Shown: piece by piece, positions 1-6,897 of the stretch
Layout: each line of letters begins with the position of its first letter
How positions within the stretch are numbered: the first letter of the stretch is position 1
Assembly (NCBI GenBank): GCA_017618935.1
Contig: JAFZTG010000121.1
Coordinates: forward strand, 1-20,075
Length of the DNA stretch: 20,075 nucleotides
DNA from: Bacteroidales bacterium
Lineage (GTDB): Bacteria; Bacteroidota; Bacteroidia; Bacteroidales; UBA1715
Reading direction: 5' to 3'
Notes under the pieces: model-generated
Seen by the model: the letters and a program-made list of their open reading frames with translations, nothing else
The model's database searches: none
Told to the model about the DNA's origin: nothing
Translations under genes and position numbers: made by a program

Positions 1-75
1 CAGCGGAATGTCGCGTTCCTGTTCTTTGATGAACGGTTTCGCCTGCGTTATTATGTTTGATATCACATTGTCCAT
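1..75 (-). CDS. Start of an unidentified gene (5' partial)
   Basis: An ATG at the right end of this stretch opens a minus-strand frame of 25 codons that runs off the left edge without a stop. The peptide begins [20 protein letters not shown]. It lies just after the terminator of the upstream tRNA gene. The short N-terminus carries no signal peptide or family motif that I recognise, so no function can be given. That it is a real gene rests only on the open frame, the plausible protein-like composition and the collinear position behind tRNA-Ser. Confidence 0.5.
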   Translation of the reverse strand, partial: MDNVISNIITQAKPFIKEQERDIPL

Positions 76-102
76 ATCGAAAATTTGTCTGGGTAATATT
101 AC

Positions 103-135
103 AAAAAAAACGCTTATGAAAAATTATCATAAGCG
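103..135 (-). terminator. Intrinsic terminator of the tRNA-Ser gene
   Basis: A perfect 9-bp inverted repeat (CGCTTATGA at 111-119 with TCATAAGCG at 127-135, 7-nt loop) is followed on the minus strand by eight T residues (complement of 103-110). It begins 18 nt past the tRNA 3' end. On the plus strand only four T follow the stem, so the terminator mainly serves the minus strand. Confidence 0.8.
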
Positions 136-151
136 TTTTCCCACTCTCAGA

Positions 152-237
<86 letters not shown>

Positions 238-241
238 GCTG

Positions 242-270
242 CAAATGTACACTTTTTTTGTGACGTGCAA
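242..270 (-). promoter_or_regulatory. Bacteroidota-type promoter of tRNA-Ser
   Basis: On the minus strand a -33 TTG (complement of 268-270) is followed after 18 nt by TACATTTG (complement of 242-249), an exact match to the Bacteroidota -7 consensus TAnnTTTG. Placing the -7 box puts the transcription start at about 238, only one or two nucleotides before the mature tRNA 5' end at 237, so little or no leader is left to remove. Confidence 0.75.
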
Positions 271-273
271 CAT
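256..273. repeat. 18-bp direct repeat, copy 1
   Basis: TTTTGTGACGTGCAACAT occurs here and again, identical, at 4542-4559. This copy contains the -33 TTG of the tRNA-Ser promoter on the minus strand. Downstream similarity continues loosely (a GGAG/GGGAG run and then A/T-rich DNA). Confidence 0.6.
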
Positions 274-333
274 CTGGAGGGAAAAATTTTTATTTTTTTC
301 TCAGAATGATGATAAAAAATAGGTGGAAAGCCC

Positions 334-1107
334 TTAGTTCCTTTTCAATTGCGGGCAAAACGTGTATCCTATCGTAACTGAATTGTTGGTGTTTTTCGAG
401 GTTTGGAAACAAAATTCAAAACTTCCTCCTCCCACAAACCACGATGTGCCTAAATAAAATGGCACGTCGGAAGTGGCTGTTTTTTCAGTTGTATTCGTTG
501 AATGTCGTGAAACTCCTAATCCGACAAATGGTTTCAAGTGTATTTTTTGTATTGGCCAATATGCTCGTGCCGATAGTCCCACATCGGCTGAGGTTGCGGC
601 GGCAGAACCTTGAAATGACCAAAATGCGGCAACATCGAACATTTCTTTGAAAAGATATGTTCCCGTCCGCAAACCTAAGAGTGCCGTAAAATCGCCTCCT
701 GGTACCTGAATGTTGAATCCAAGGTTCCCGGACACGAAGAAATTCTTTTGTGTATTACCTCGCCAAACGGGTGGCGCGTATTTCTCAATATTAATGCTAT
801 TCATATCCCACGAATCGGCTAACGTAAGCGTTCCGTTTTTGCGGAACCAAAGCTCACGACCATAGTTGGTGTAAATTACGATTTCGTCGTAGTTGGTGTT
901 TTGTAATTTGTCAGCGAGAATATATGTTTTTTGTTCTTGGGAAAGGTTGGCAAACGTTTCGGATGATGCATAGAGTATCAATTTGGCATTTTCCACCTTG
1001 GAATAGTAGAAATAGGTATCGGCATTCGTTTGTTCCACTTGTGCGAAACTAACGGTGCTGAAAAGCATCAGTACAAGAAACATACTATGTTTGATAATCC
1101 TTTTCAT
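334..1107 (-). CDS. Exported protein of unknown function, beta-barrel-like
   Basis: The 257-residue product starts MKRIIKHSMFLVLMLFSTVS and has a clear Sec signal peptide ending near Phe-Ala-Gln (about residue 23). The mature part is rich in alternating aromatic/polar strands. The stretch of about residues 120-257 has glycine- and aromatic-rich segments (for example KPFVGLGVSRHS) suggesting outer-membrane beta-strands. I do not recognise a family. The ATG overlaps the TGA stop of the upstream gene by 4 nt (ATGA), which fixes the start and implies translational coupling as the last gene of a four-gene operon. No convincing terminator follows, and the tRNA-Ser gene lies downstream on the same strand. 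Function is unknown; an envelope location is inferred. Confidence 0.8.
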   Translation of the reverse strand: MKRIIKHSMFLVLMLFSTVSFAQVEQTNADTYFYYSKVENAKLILYASSETFANLSQEQKTYILADKLQNTNYDEIVIYTNYGRELWFRKNGTLTLADSWDMNSINIEKYAPPVWRGNTQKNFFVSGNLGFNIQVPGGDFTALLGLRTGTYLFKEMFDVAAFWSFQGSAAATSADVGLSARAYWPIQKIHLKPFVGLGVSRHSTNTTEKTATSDVPFYLGTSWFVGGGSFEFCFQTSKNTNNSVTIGYTFCPQLKRN

Positions 1108-2324
1108 TCTTTCTTCCTTTTGCCAAAATAAATAGATTTACCAACCGACACACAAATAGCCGACTGAAACTTGTTGCTGGAGTCGTTCTTGGGAAACATA
1201 TAGTTTAGTATGGAAACCATCACGTCGAATGATTGTGAGCCGTTGCTCGTCAACAAACTGAATCCAGCGGCGCCTTTTAGGGTGAAACTCGAACTTGAGC
1301 TTAAGTTTGCCCCTATTCCACAACCATATACGAGTATTTTCTGACGGGTGTAACTTGAAATACCTAAGGAGCAGGACAATGCGTCGGTGTACGCTAAAGA
1401 AAGGTCTGCCGACAGCGACGTTTTGTAATCTGTGCTGCCTATTCTTGCATCAAACGAACTGTATCCGCTGGAAAATGTTCCTCCCGCATAAAGCATTACT
1501 GCATTTTTCAATGCAGAACCGAACGGTGGCATAGTTTGCTCGTTTTGTTTTGCCCGTAACGTTGACTGGTGACGTGTAAACGGCTGCTTTGCCTCTTCGC
1601 TCGCCTTATAATGCTTCACACCTTTTTCAAGCAGTTCCGCTGCTTTGTCGTAATATCCCAACGCCTCCCAAACTTTGCTTTGCCCCATATACGGCATTGC
1701 TTCGTGAGGGAAATTGTCAATCAATTCTTGGAAAATCGTCAGCGATTGAAAATACATCTTCTTGGCTAACAGCACATTAGCACGTTTTAATGCTGCCGTC
1801 ATACCTTCTTGGTTGATGACGGGCATTGCTTTGTGTTTTTGGATAAATCCGTCGCTTTTTTCTTTGGTAATCCATTCAGGTTGCGTTACTTCCTTGGAAC
1901 CAAAAACGGCAGCTATGTTAGGATAATCCATCAACAGATATACTTGACAAATATAAAAGCGAAGCAAACTCTCGTTTTTTGTCAGCTCCTCTTGAGTTTT
2001 CATCTCGTTTCGCCCCAAGGCAAGAGCTCGGTCAAGATTCATCAACGCACCGTCGTAAATGCCGTTGAGGGCAAGCGCATAGGCATATTCGGCAAGTAGG
2101 TCGTATTCTGCACCTTTGTGGCGACCGATAGACTCAATTTTATCGTCAATAAGCACTGCATATTCCGAAACGGCTGCACTGAACTTTTCTTGTATCACAA
2201 ATTCACGAATGGATTTTATAGGCAAAGGGTCGTTGCCTGCAATCACAACGCTTGGCACAATAAGGAGCAGCGAAACAAGAAAGTTCCGTAATGCTTTTCT
2301 ATATGTACCTCGTGTCATTTTCAT
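1104..2324 (-). CDS. Exported TPR-like protein with C-terminal beta-barrel-like part
   Basis: The 406-residue product begins MKMTRGTYRKALRNFLVSLL. I chose this ATG because it overlaps the upstream TGA by one base (TGATG), and it is directly followed by a hydrophobic signal sequence ending around VVIAG. Residues about 30-260 are helical, with TPR-like units (AEYAYALALNGIYDGALMNL; FQSLTIFQELIDNFP; VWEALGYYDKAAELLEKG). Residues about 270-406 switch to Gly/Ser-rich amphipathic strands ending KSIYFGKRKKE, like a small outer-membrane barrel. It is third in a coupled four-gene operon of exported proteins. The arrangement suggests a scaffold or assembly factor in the envelope, but this is inference; no named family is recognised. 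Confidence 0.8.
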   Translation of the reverse strand: MKMTRGTYRKALRNFLVSLLLIVPSVVIAGNDPLPIKSIREFVIQEKFSAAVSEYAVLIDDKIESIGRHKGAEYDLLAEYAYALALNGIYDGALMNLDRALALGRNEMKTQEELTKNESLLRFYICQVYLLMDYPNIAAVFGSKEVTQPEWITKEKSDGFIQKHKAMPVINQEGMTAALKRANVLLAKKMYFQSLTIFQELIDNFPHEAMPYMGQSKVWEALGYYDKAAELLEKGVKHYKASEEAKQPFTRHQSTLRAKQNEQTMPPFGSALKNAVMLYAGGTFSSGYSSFDARIGSTDYKTSLSADLSLAYTDALSCSLGISSYTRQKILVYGCGIGANLSSSSSFTLKGAAGFSLLTSNGSQSFDVMVSILNYMFPKNDSSNKFQSAICVSVGKSIYFGKRKKE

Positions 2325-3160
2325 CAAAACTGATTTTCTGTAATTATTAAGTTGTTTCGCAAGCGACACATAAATTTATTTTCCGCTTGGAATATCAACA
2401 ATCCGTCTTTGGTAAATTTCAGTAATCCGCCAAGTTCAATTACTGGTTCGATTATATTGCCGTTCAAACGGAAGGTCTGTTTTGCCGTTGAAAAATATAT
2501 CATTCCATCTATTGGATTTACAGCAATGGAAAGAATGTCTTCGTTGTTCGAAAGCGTCGTGATTTTTGTAATGTTTTTCTTCTGAAAATCAGCAAAATAC
2601 AATTCATTGCTCGTGGCAATGAATAAGGTGCCGTTTCGTGTTTCGTACACCGAAGAAATTGGTTTCTTCATTCGTGCTAAAACGGAGTAGGTGGCATCGT
2701 CGAAAATGCCATACACGCAATAAGTGTTCGTTGCATTTTTCTGACTGTCATATACATACACGGCTTCTGAACCGTGTGCTATTCGCATATTTGTTCGTGG
2801 TAAATCGCATATTTTCACGAATGTACCCTTTTCGTTGAAAATGCCATATTGTTTGCCCGAAACAGCCGTCAGGACGTTTTTGTTGTTCAAGGCGAAACAA
2901 GACACTGTCACATTTGAAGTAAAATAAGGGAGAAATCCGCCGTTGCCCAAAAACACGAAGTTCTTCCCCGTGGAAAGGAACACGAATCCGTCGGGCGTGT
3001 AGTCGAACGATTTTACAAACGAAACCTTGGGATTGCTCTTCAACATGTCTTTTGACAGGAATATGTCGGCTTTTTGAGATGCCAGCGGCTTGTTGTCTTG
3101 TGCCAATCCGGCAACGCTCAAAAGTAAGAATGACAATATGTAAGCTGCAAATTTCTTCAT
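2324..3160 (-). CDS. Exported protein, probably beta-propeller-like
   Basis: The product of 278 residues starts MKKFAAYILSFLLLSVAGLA, a signal peptide with predicted cleavage before Gln-Asp. The start lies one base after the TAA of the upstream gene and fits the signal peptide; an earlier GTG in frame is less likely. The mature chain repeats blades of the type 'hydrophobic strand, Asn/Asp-Gly turn, strand' (TPDGFVFLSTGKNF; ETRNGTLFIATSNELYFADF; NPIDGMIYFSTAKQTFRLNG; KFTKDGLLIFQAENKFMCRL), as in two-component-regulator propellers or NHL-like proteins. There is no catalytic motif. Second gene of the coupled operon; a periplasmic or surface interaction role is inferred only from fold and export. 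Confidence 0.75.
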   Translation of the reverse strand: MKKFAAYILSFLLLSVAGLAQDNKPLASQKADIFLSKDMLKSNPKVSFVKSFDYTPDGFVFLSTGKNFVFLGNGGFLPYFTSNVTVSCFALNNKNVLTAVSGKQYGIFNEKGTFVKICDLPRTNMRIAHGSEAVYVYDSQKNATNTYCVYGIFDDATYSVLARMKKPISSVYETRNGTLFIATSNELYFADFQKKNITKITTLSNNEDILSIAVNPIDGMIYFSTAKQTFRLNGNIIEPVIELGGLLKFTKDGLLIFQAENKFMCRLRNNLIITENQF

Positions 3161-3161
3161 A

Positions 3162-4382
3162 TTAATGAGCACGTGTTTTTTCTTTGTATATCTCGTAATT
3201 GTCCTTGATAGTATTTATAAGATTGAATCCATTGACTGCATTTGAAACGATGCTTGATCCTGTTGAAACGGAACCTTTTTTTGCGACTTCTCCACCCCAC
3301 ATCACATCTTCGGTAATTGGACGTCCAGTTACTGTGAGGGCTTTGGTAACGCCTTTCTCCGTAATACGATCCGTTATTGCCTCGGTAAGCTGCGATTCAG
3401 CATATTGTGGACCAGAATATTGTTCTACCAAATAGTCTGTGGTTTTGTTCAACGCATTTACCAAGATGTCGGATGTGCTTTTATATGCTAAATCATGATA
3501 ACCTTCGTAGCCGGCTTTTGCCAATTCCGAGTAAAGATACACATTCGCTACCGCAAGTGCTTGGGCTGGTTTACCAGGAATAAAATCAGTGGCGGCAACC
3601 AAGTCTTCGGTAACCATATCGATGAGAGGATGCTCAATTTCTCCGTCGTCGATTGTCGCTACGGGTTTGGGAACATAACTATCTTTCAATGAAAACGTGT
3701 CGGTTGACATAAGATATTCTCTGTCAACCAAATTGACACCTCTACCTTGACCAGTGGTTGAGGAAGGAATTTCGGGGTCGCTTTGTTTTAGGAACGCAGG
3801 GTCGATGGTTCCCCACACATAATCGGAAGAATTTTCACGAACGGTGGCACCTGCATAATCAAGTCCTTGCGTGTATGCCTCGTCGTATTCGGCATCGCCT
3901 GTAAGCAGATTGGTAACGTCAACTGCTTCCATGGAATTGTATTTTCGCTCGTAGTCCTCGAACCATGCCGTAATAGATTCTACGGTATTGGGAGCAGAGA
4001 ATGCCATACCTTCTTCAGGACCAAGTTCCTTCAACTGTGAAAATGCGTCGGTAGGGGTGAGCGCCGAAGAACTCATATCGTGACCGGAACAAGGCGTACA
4101 CGTCCAATAGATTGTGTATGTGCACGGACCGTCTTTTGCGTAGTTTTGTCCTGAAACTTTGTTAGACAAAATCGAATTTCTTGCTGCTTCACATTCTGCC
4201 AGTGTAGGAAAACCTACAGTTCGAAAACCTGATTCTAACGCTGCATTAGTTTGGCTTAAATCAATCCCCGTACAACCGGATTGGTGTATAGTAGGAGTAA
4301 ACGACCATTGAGCCAAAGCGCTTTGACACAAGAGAACAGACAAGAATCCAATCAGAAATATGTACTTAACACAAGATTTCAA
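3162..4382 (-). CDS. Exported protein of unknown function, TTG start
   Basis: This 406-residue product is first in the operon. The start codon is TTG: an in-frame TAA lies only a few codons upstream and no ATG or GTG comes before the signal sequence KSCVKYIFLIGFLSVLLC, which ends at ALA-Q. The N-terminal third has several cysteines (including YTIYWTCTPCSGHD at about residues 85-98) that could form disulfides after export. The rest is acidic and helix-rich without repeats, and the last 60 residues contain a Gly/Ser-rich stretch. I recognise no family. The weak start codon on the first gene may keep expression low. Its three downstream neighbours are all exported, so it likely acts with them in the envelope. 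Confidence 0.75.
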   Translation of the reverse strand: MKSCVKYIFLIGFLSVLLCQSALAQWSFTPTIHQSGCTGIDLSQTNAALESGFRTVGFPTLAECEAARNSILSNKVSGQNYAKDGPCTYTIYWTCTPCSGHDMSSSALTPTDAFSQLKELGPEEGMAFSAPNTVESITAWFEDYERKYNSMEAVDVTNLLTGDAEYDEAYTQGLDYAGATVRENSSDYVWGTIDPAFLKQSDPEIPSSTTGQGRGVNLVDREYLMSTDTFSLKDSYVPKPVATIDDGEIEHPLIDMVTEDLVAATDFIPGKPAQALAVANVYLYSELAKAGYEGYHDLAYKSTSDILVNALNKTTDYLVEQYSGPQYAESQLTEAITDRITEKGVTKALTVTGRPITEDVMWGGEVAKKGSVSTGSSIVSNAVNGFNLINTIKDNYEIYKEKTRAH

Positions 4383-4541
4383 AACGAAATTTTATTTTTG
4401 ATAATTTCTACAAAGAAAAAAAAATTTTCAAGAAAAAAAGATTCATACTCTTTTTTTTAGATTAAAACGGGGAAAAAAGTCTTTGAAACGGAATAACTTG
4501 CCGTGTAATTTATACAAGAAATCCCCCTCTTCGTCTCGTAA

Positions 4542-4559
4542 TTTTGTGACGTGCAACAT
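4542..4559. repeat. 18-bp direct repeat, copy 2
   Basis: Identical to 256-273. Here it lies in the A/T-rich divergent region (4383-4676) between the exported-protein operon and the yjbQ operon. No TAnnTTTG box follows at the right distance on the minus strand, so unlike copy 1 it does not form an obvious promoter. Confidence 0.55.
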
Positions 4560-4651
4560 TCAGGGAGATTTTTTTTAGAAAAATTTTCAGTTTGCTACAA
4601 AATAAGGTCAGACAATGACAACAAATTTCTTCTTTTATTGAAGAAATCTCC

Positions 4652-4659
4652 TATCTTGC
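4652..4659 (+). promoter_or_regulatory. Possible -7 box of the yjbQ operon
   Basis: TATCTTGC resembles the Bacteroidota -7 box TAnnTTTG and lies 17 nt before the ATG at 4677. No good -33 TTG stands at 18-21 nt upstream (the nearest TTG at 4638 is too close), so the call is weak. Confidence 0.3.
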
Positions 4660-4676
4660 ACAAAAATCAAAATTCC

Positions 4677-4961
4677 ATGGACGAAATCGTAATGACTCCC
4701 GATGTGTGTATGCAGTTTCTTGTCTGGTCGTACTATTACCACGGCATTTTGCCCGACAAGACAACCAGTTACGGCCACTATGGCAAGTTCGCCGAAACCG
4801 ACGTGCCGCATCTCGACAATCTGAAAGACACGCTGTTTCGCTGTTTTGAGGAAGATTCGGTGCGGAATGCGTGCAAACAGTTCCAACTTGCCAAGGAACG
4901 TCACGAACCGTGTCCGTTTCCGCAAAACGTCCTTGATGCCTTGTTTGCAAAAGAAATATAA
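4677..4961 (+). CDS. Small cytoplasmic protein of unknown function
   Basis: A 94-residue product beginning MDEIVMTPDVCMQFLVWSYY. The frame is open further upstream, but the candidate -7 box and the A/T-rich leader end just before this ATG, and the preceding translated part looks non-coding. A second ATG at 4692 cannot be excluded. The sequence is mixed acidic/aromatic with a cluster HYGKFAETDVPHLDNL and no signal peptide or membrane segment. It ends two bases before the yjbQ start, so both are surely co-transcribed. I recognise no family; the neighbour does not reveal a role. Confidence 0.65.
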   Translation: MDEIVMTPDVCMQFLVWSYYYHGILPDKTTSYGHYGKFAETDVPHLDNLKDTLFRCFEEDSVRNACKQFQLAKERHEPCPFPQNVLDALFAKEI

Positions 4962-4963
4962 TA

Positions 4964-5380
4964 ATGACTCAACAAATTGAATTCACATTATCGGAAAAGC
5001 GCCGCGGCTGTCATCTGATTACCCACGAGGTGATGGAACATCTGTCGGAAAAACTGCCGCAAACGGGACTTTTGAACTTGTTTGTGAAACACACGTCGTG
5101 CGCCCTTTCCATCAACGAAAACGCCGACCCCGACGTCCGTCGCGATATGGAACAGATTCTGAACCGTCTTGTGAAGGAGAACGAACCGTATTACGACCAC
5201 ACGCTCGAAGGTGCCGACGACATGCCCGCCCACGCCAAAAGCAGCTTGTTCGGCGTAAGCCTGACCATTCCTATAACCAACGGCCGCCTAAACCTCGGCA
5301 CGTGGCAAGGCGTCTATCTCTGTGAATTCCGCAACTACGGCGGACCACGAAAACTTGTGGCGACGGTGGTGGGGGAGTAA
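4964..5380 (+). CDS. yjbQ: YjbQ/UPF0047 family protein (secondary thiamine-phosphate synthase-like)
   Basis: The 138-residue product has the full family pattern: HTSCALSINENADPDVRRDM (about residues 43-62), then HTLEGADDMPAHAKSSLFG (about 79-97) with conserved histidines, and GTWQGVYLCEFR (about 112-123). Length matches the family (130-140). Members form compact trimers. Escherichia coli YjbQ has weak thiamine-phosphate synthase activity that can replace ThiE, though the main physiological role is unsettled. The gene follows the 94-residue ORF by two bases. Nine bases beyond its stop begins a 47-bp palindromic repeat that might also affect the 3' end of the transcript. Confidence 0.93.
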   Translation: MTQQIEFTLSEKRRGCHLITHEVMEHLSEKLPQTGLLNLFVKHTSCALSINENADPDVRRDMEQILNRLVKENEPYYDHTLEGADDMPAHAKSSLFGVSLTIPITNGRLNLGTWQGVYLCEFRNYGGPRKLVATVVGE

Positions 5381-5388
5381 AGTCTTTA

Positions 5389-5435
5389 CAATTGTCCGAC
5401 GGAATTAAAATTTTTTTAATAGCTGCGGACAATTG
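5389..5435. repeat. Palindromic element, family 2, non-coding copy
   Basis: Architecture: 10-bp stem CAATTGTCCG/CGGACAATTG, a 5x5 internal mismatch (ACGGA/AGCTG), a 7-bp stem ATTAAAA/TTTTAAT and a TTT loop. The same 47-bp architecture occurs at 6259-6305 inside the RhuM-like gene. The two copies differ by compensatory base pairs. Read on the minus strand in the frame used by the gene, it encodes QLSAAIKKILIPSDN, 10 of 15 residues identical to the genic copy. It lies between convergent genes; no T tract follows, so it is not a standard terminator. Confidence 0.85.
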
Positions 5436-5486
5436 CAATTCGCCATTTCTTGCCGTCTTTGGTGGGGTGTTAGCAAAACGAATAAA

Positions 5487-6869
5487 TTAATCCTTGCCTA
5501 ACAAACCTTCTATTTGTTTATCAAAATCTGACATAAATGTTCGGTCTTGAATTCTACGAAATTTCTCATATTCGCCGACGGCCTTTGCTTCTGCCTCTTC
5601 GTGAGAAATATTTCCGCTATCTTTGAGAATTTCGTAGTCACCAATTTTCAGATACTTTTCCAAAAGTTGCTTCCAATCCGTCATCTTCATCAGAATCTTT
5701 CTCTGTGCACGGTCTTCCGCCATATCAAGAAATGCCGAGGTAAGCCGATTCAAACTTTCAACCTCTTTTTCCGACAAATAATTTTTGGCAATTGTCACAT
5801 CGCTTTTAACTACACGTCCGTCGGGCGCATTCTTCCACGTCATCAGCCCCATATATGGTTTTTCCGCATTCGCGCGGTCGTATATGATTTCTGCAGCAGT
5901 TTGGTGAGTCACGGCATAATGCATCATATTTTGAACCGTTTGATAAAACATTCTTGTCGTTTCCGCCTGCGAATCATAATCGTAACTACATTCTGCATAT
6001 ATATCGGTGATTTTCTGATAATAACGTCGTTCGGAAGTTCGTATTTCCCGAATACGCTCCAATAATTCTTCAAAATAATCTGCTCCAAAGACATCCTTGC
6101 CCTTCAACCTCTCATCGTCCATCACAAAACCCTTGACAATATATTGTTTCAGCACCTCGGTCGCCCAACGACGGAACTGTGTTGCCTCATAACTATTTAC
6201 ACGATAGCCAACGGCAATGACGGCATCCAAATTATACATCAAAACAGTATCTTCCCCCCATTTGTCCGACGGAATTCGAATTTTTCGAATAGCATCGGAC
6301 AAATGGACTTCCCCGCTTTTATCTATTTCTGAAAGATGATAACTGATGGTTGAGACAGAAACATTAAAAAGCTCCGACATTCGTTTTTGTGAAAGCCAAA
6401 ATGTTTCGTTATTGAATACAACAGTAACGTTAACTTTGCCTGTAGAGGAACGGTACATCAACACATTGCCTTCCGTACTTACAGCCAATTCTTCTGATGT
6501 TAGTTTATCTGCGAAGTACTCCTTTGCAACTTTAACCAACGGTTTTCTTTGATCAGCATTCATTACAATGGCAAGACAGGCAGTACGTGATAGCATAACA
6601 GAACTAACTTGACGCACAGTTCCTAATCCTAACTGAGCCATCTCCTCAATTTCCACAATATGTTCCTTCAAATCCAAGCCCTTCTCTTTTTGCAAAAAAA
6701 GAGTGATTTTTTCTATCAAACGTTCAAAGTTCCAATATTTCTGGTAACCAAGCACTCGGGCCAGTTTTCGTGAATTCCACCATTCTTTGCCGTCTTTGTC
6801 GGTCTGTTTGATGGCGTCGAACGGGGATTGAAGTTCTTGCGGGTCGAAAAGGTTTTGATTTTTTTTCAT
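5487..6869 (-). CDS. Bro-N/DinD-like domain fused to RhuM family protein
   Basis: The 460-residue product has two parts. Residues about 15-120 are Bro-N/DinD-like: FDAIKQTDKDGKEWWNSRKL, LGYQKYWNFERLIEK, then VMLSRTACLAIVMNADQRKP, collinear with the DinD-like protein encoded at 10642-11409. Residues about 130-380 match the RhuM family: WLSQKRMSELFNVSVSTISY (helix-turn-helix-like), MYNLDAVIAVGYRVNSYEAT, QFRRWATEVLKQYIVKGFVM, and DYDSQAETTRMFYQTVQNMM. The C-terminal 80 residues are charged helices. RhuM proteins were named in a Salmonella pathogenicity island; their biochemical role is unknown and DNA binding is inferred. The gene starts 28 nt after the restriction-enzyme gene, so it is probably last in the R-M operon. 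A family 2 palindrome encodes residues 189-203. Confidence 0.85.
   Translation of the reverse strand: MKKNQNLFDPQELQSPFDAIKQTDKDGKEWWNSRKLARVLGYQKYWNFERLIEKITLFLQKEKGLDLKEHIVEIEEMAQLGLGTVRQVSSVMLSRTACLAIVMNADQRKPLVKVAKEYFADKLTSEELAVSTEGNVLMYRSSTGKVNVTVVFNNETFWLSQKRMSELFNVSVSTISYHLSEIDKSGEVHLSDAIRKIRIPSDKWGEDTVLMYNLDAVIAVGYRVNSYEATQFRRWATEVLKQYIVKGFVMDDERLKGKDVFGADYFEELLERIREIRTSERRYYQKITDIYAECSYDYDSQAETTRMFYQTVQNMMHYAVTHQTAAEIIYDRANAEKPYMGLMTWKNAPDGRVVKSDVTIAKNYLSEKEVESLNRLTSAFLDMAEDRAQRKILMKMTDWKQLLEKYLKIGDYEILKDSGNISHEEAEAKAVGEYEKFRRIQDRTFMSDFDKQIEGLLGKD
6259..6305. repeat. Palindromic element, family 2, copy inside the RhuM-like gene
   Basis: CATTTGTCCG/CGGACAAATG outer stem, ACGGA/AGCAT mismatch, ATTCGAA/TTCGAAT inner stem, TTT loop: 47 bp, same layout and length as 5389-5435. 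It encodes HLSDAIRKIRIPSDK (residues 189-203 on the minus strand), the segment between the helix-turn-helix-like part and the YNLDA motif of RhuM. Confidence 0.85.
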
Positions 6870-6897
6870 GGTAGTTAGACTTTTTCATTTTCTCTCT

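Noticed and set aside
4542..4600. Second tRNA or tRNA remnant behind the 18-bp repeat copy
   Set aside because: No cloverleaf, T-arm GTTCGAA-type sequence or acceptor pairing is visible near this copy.
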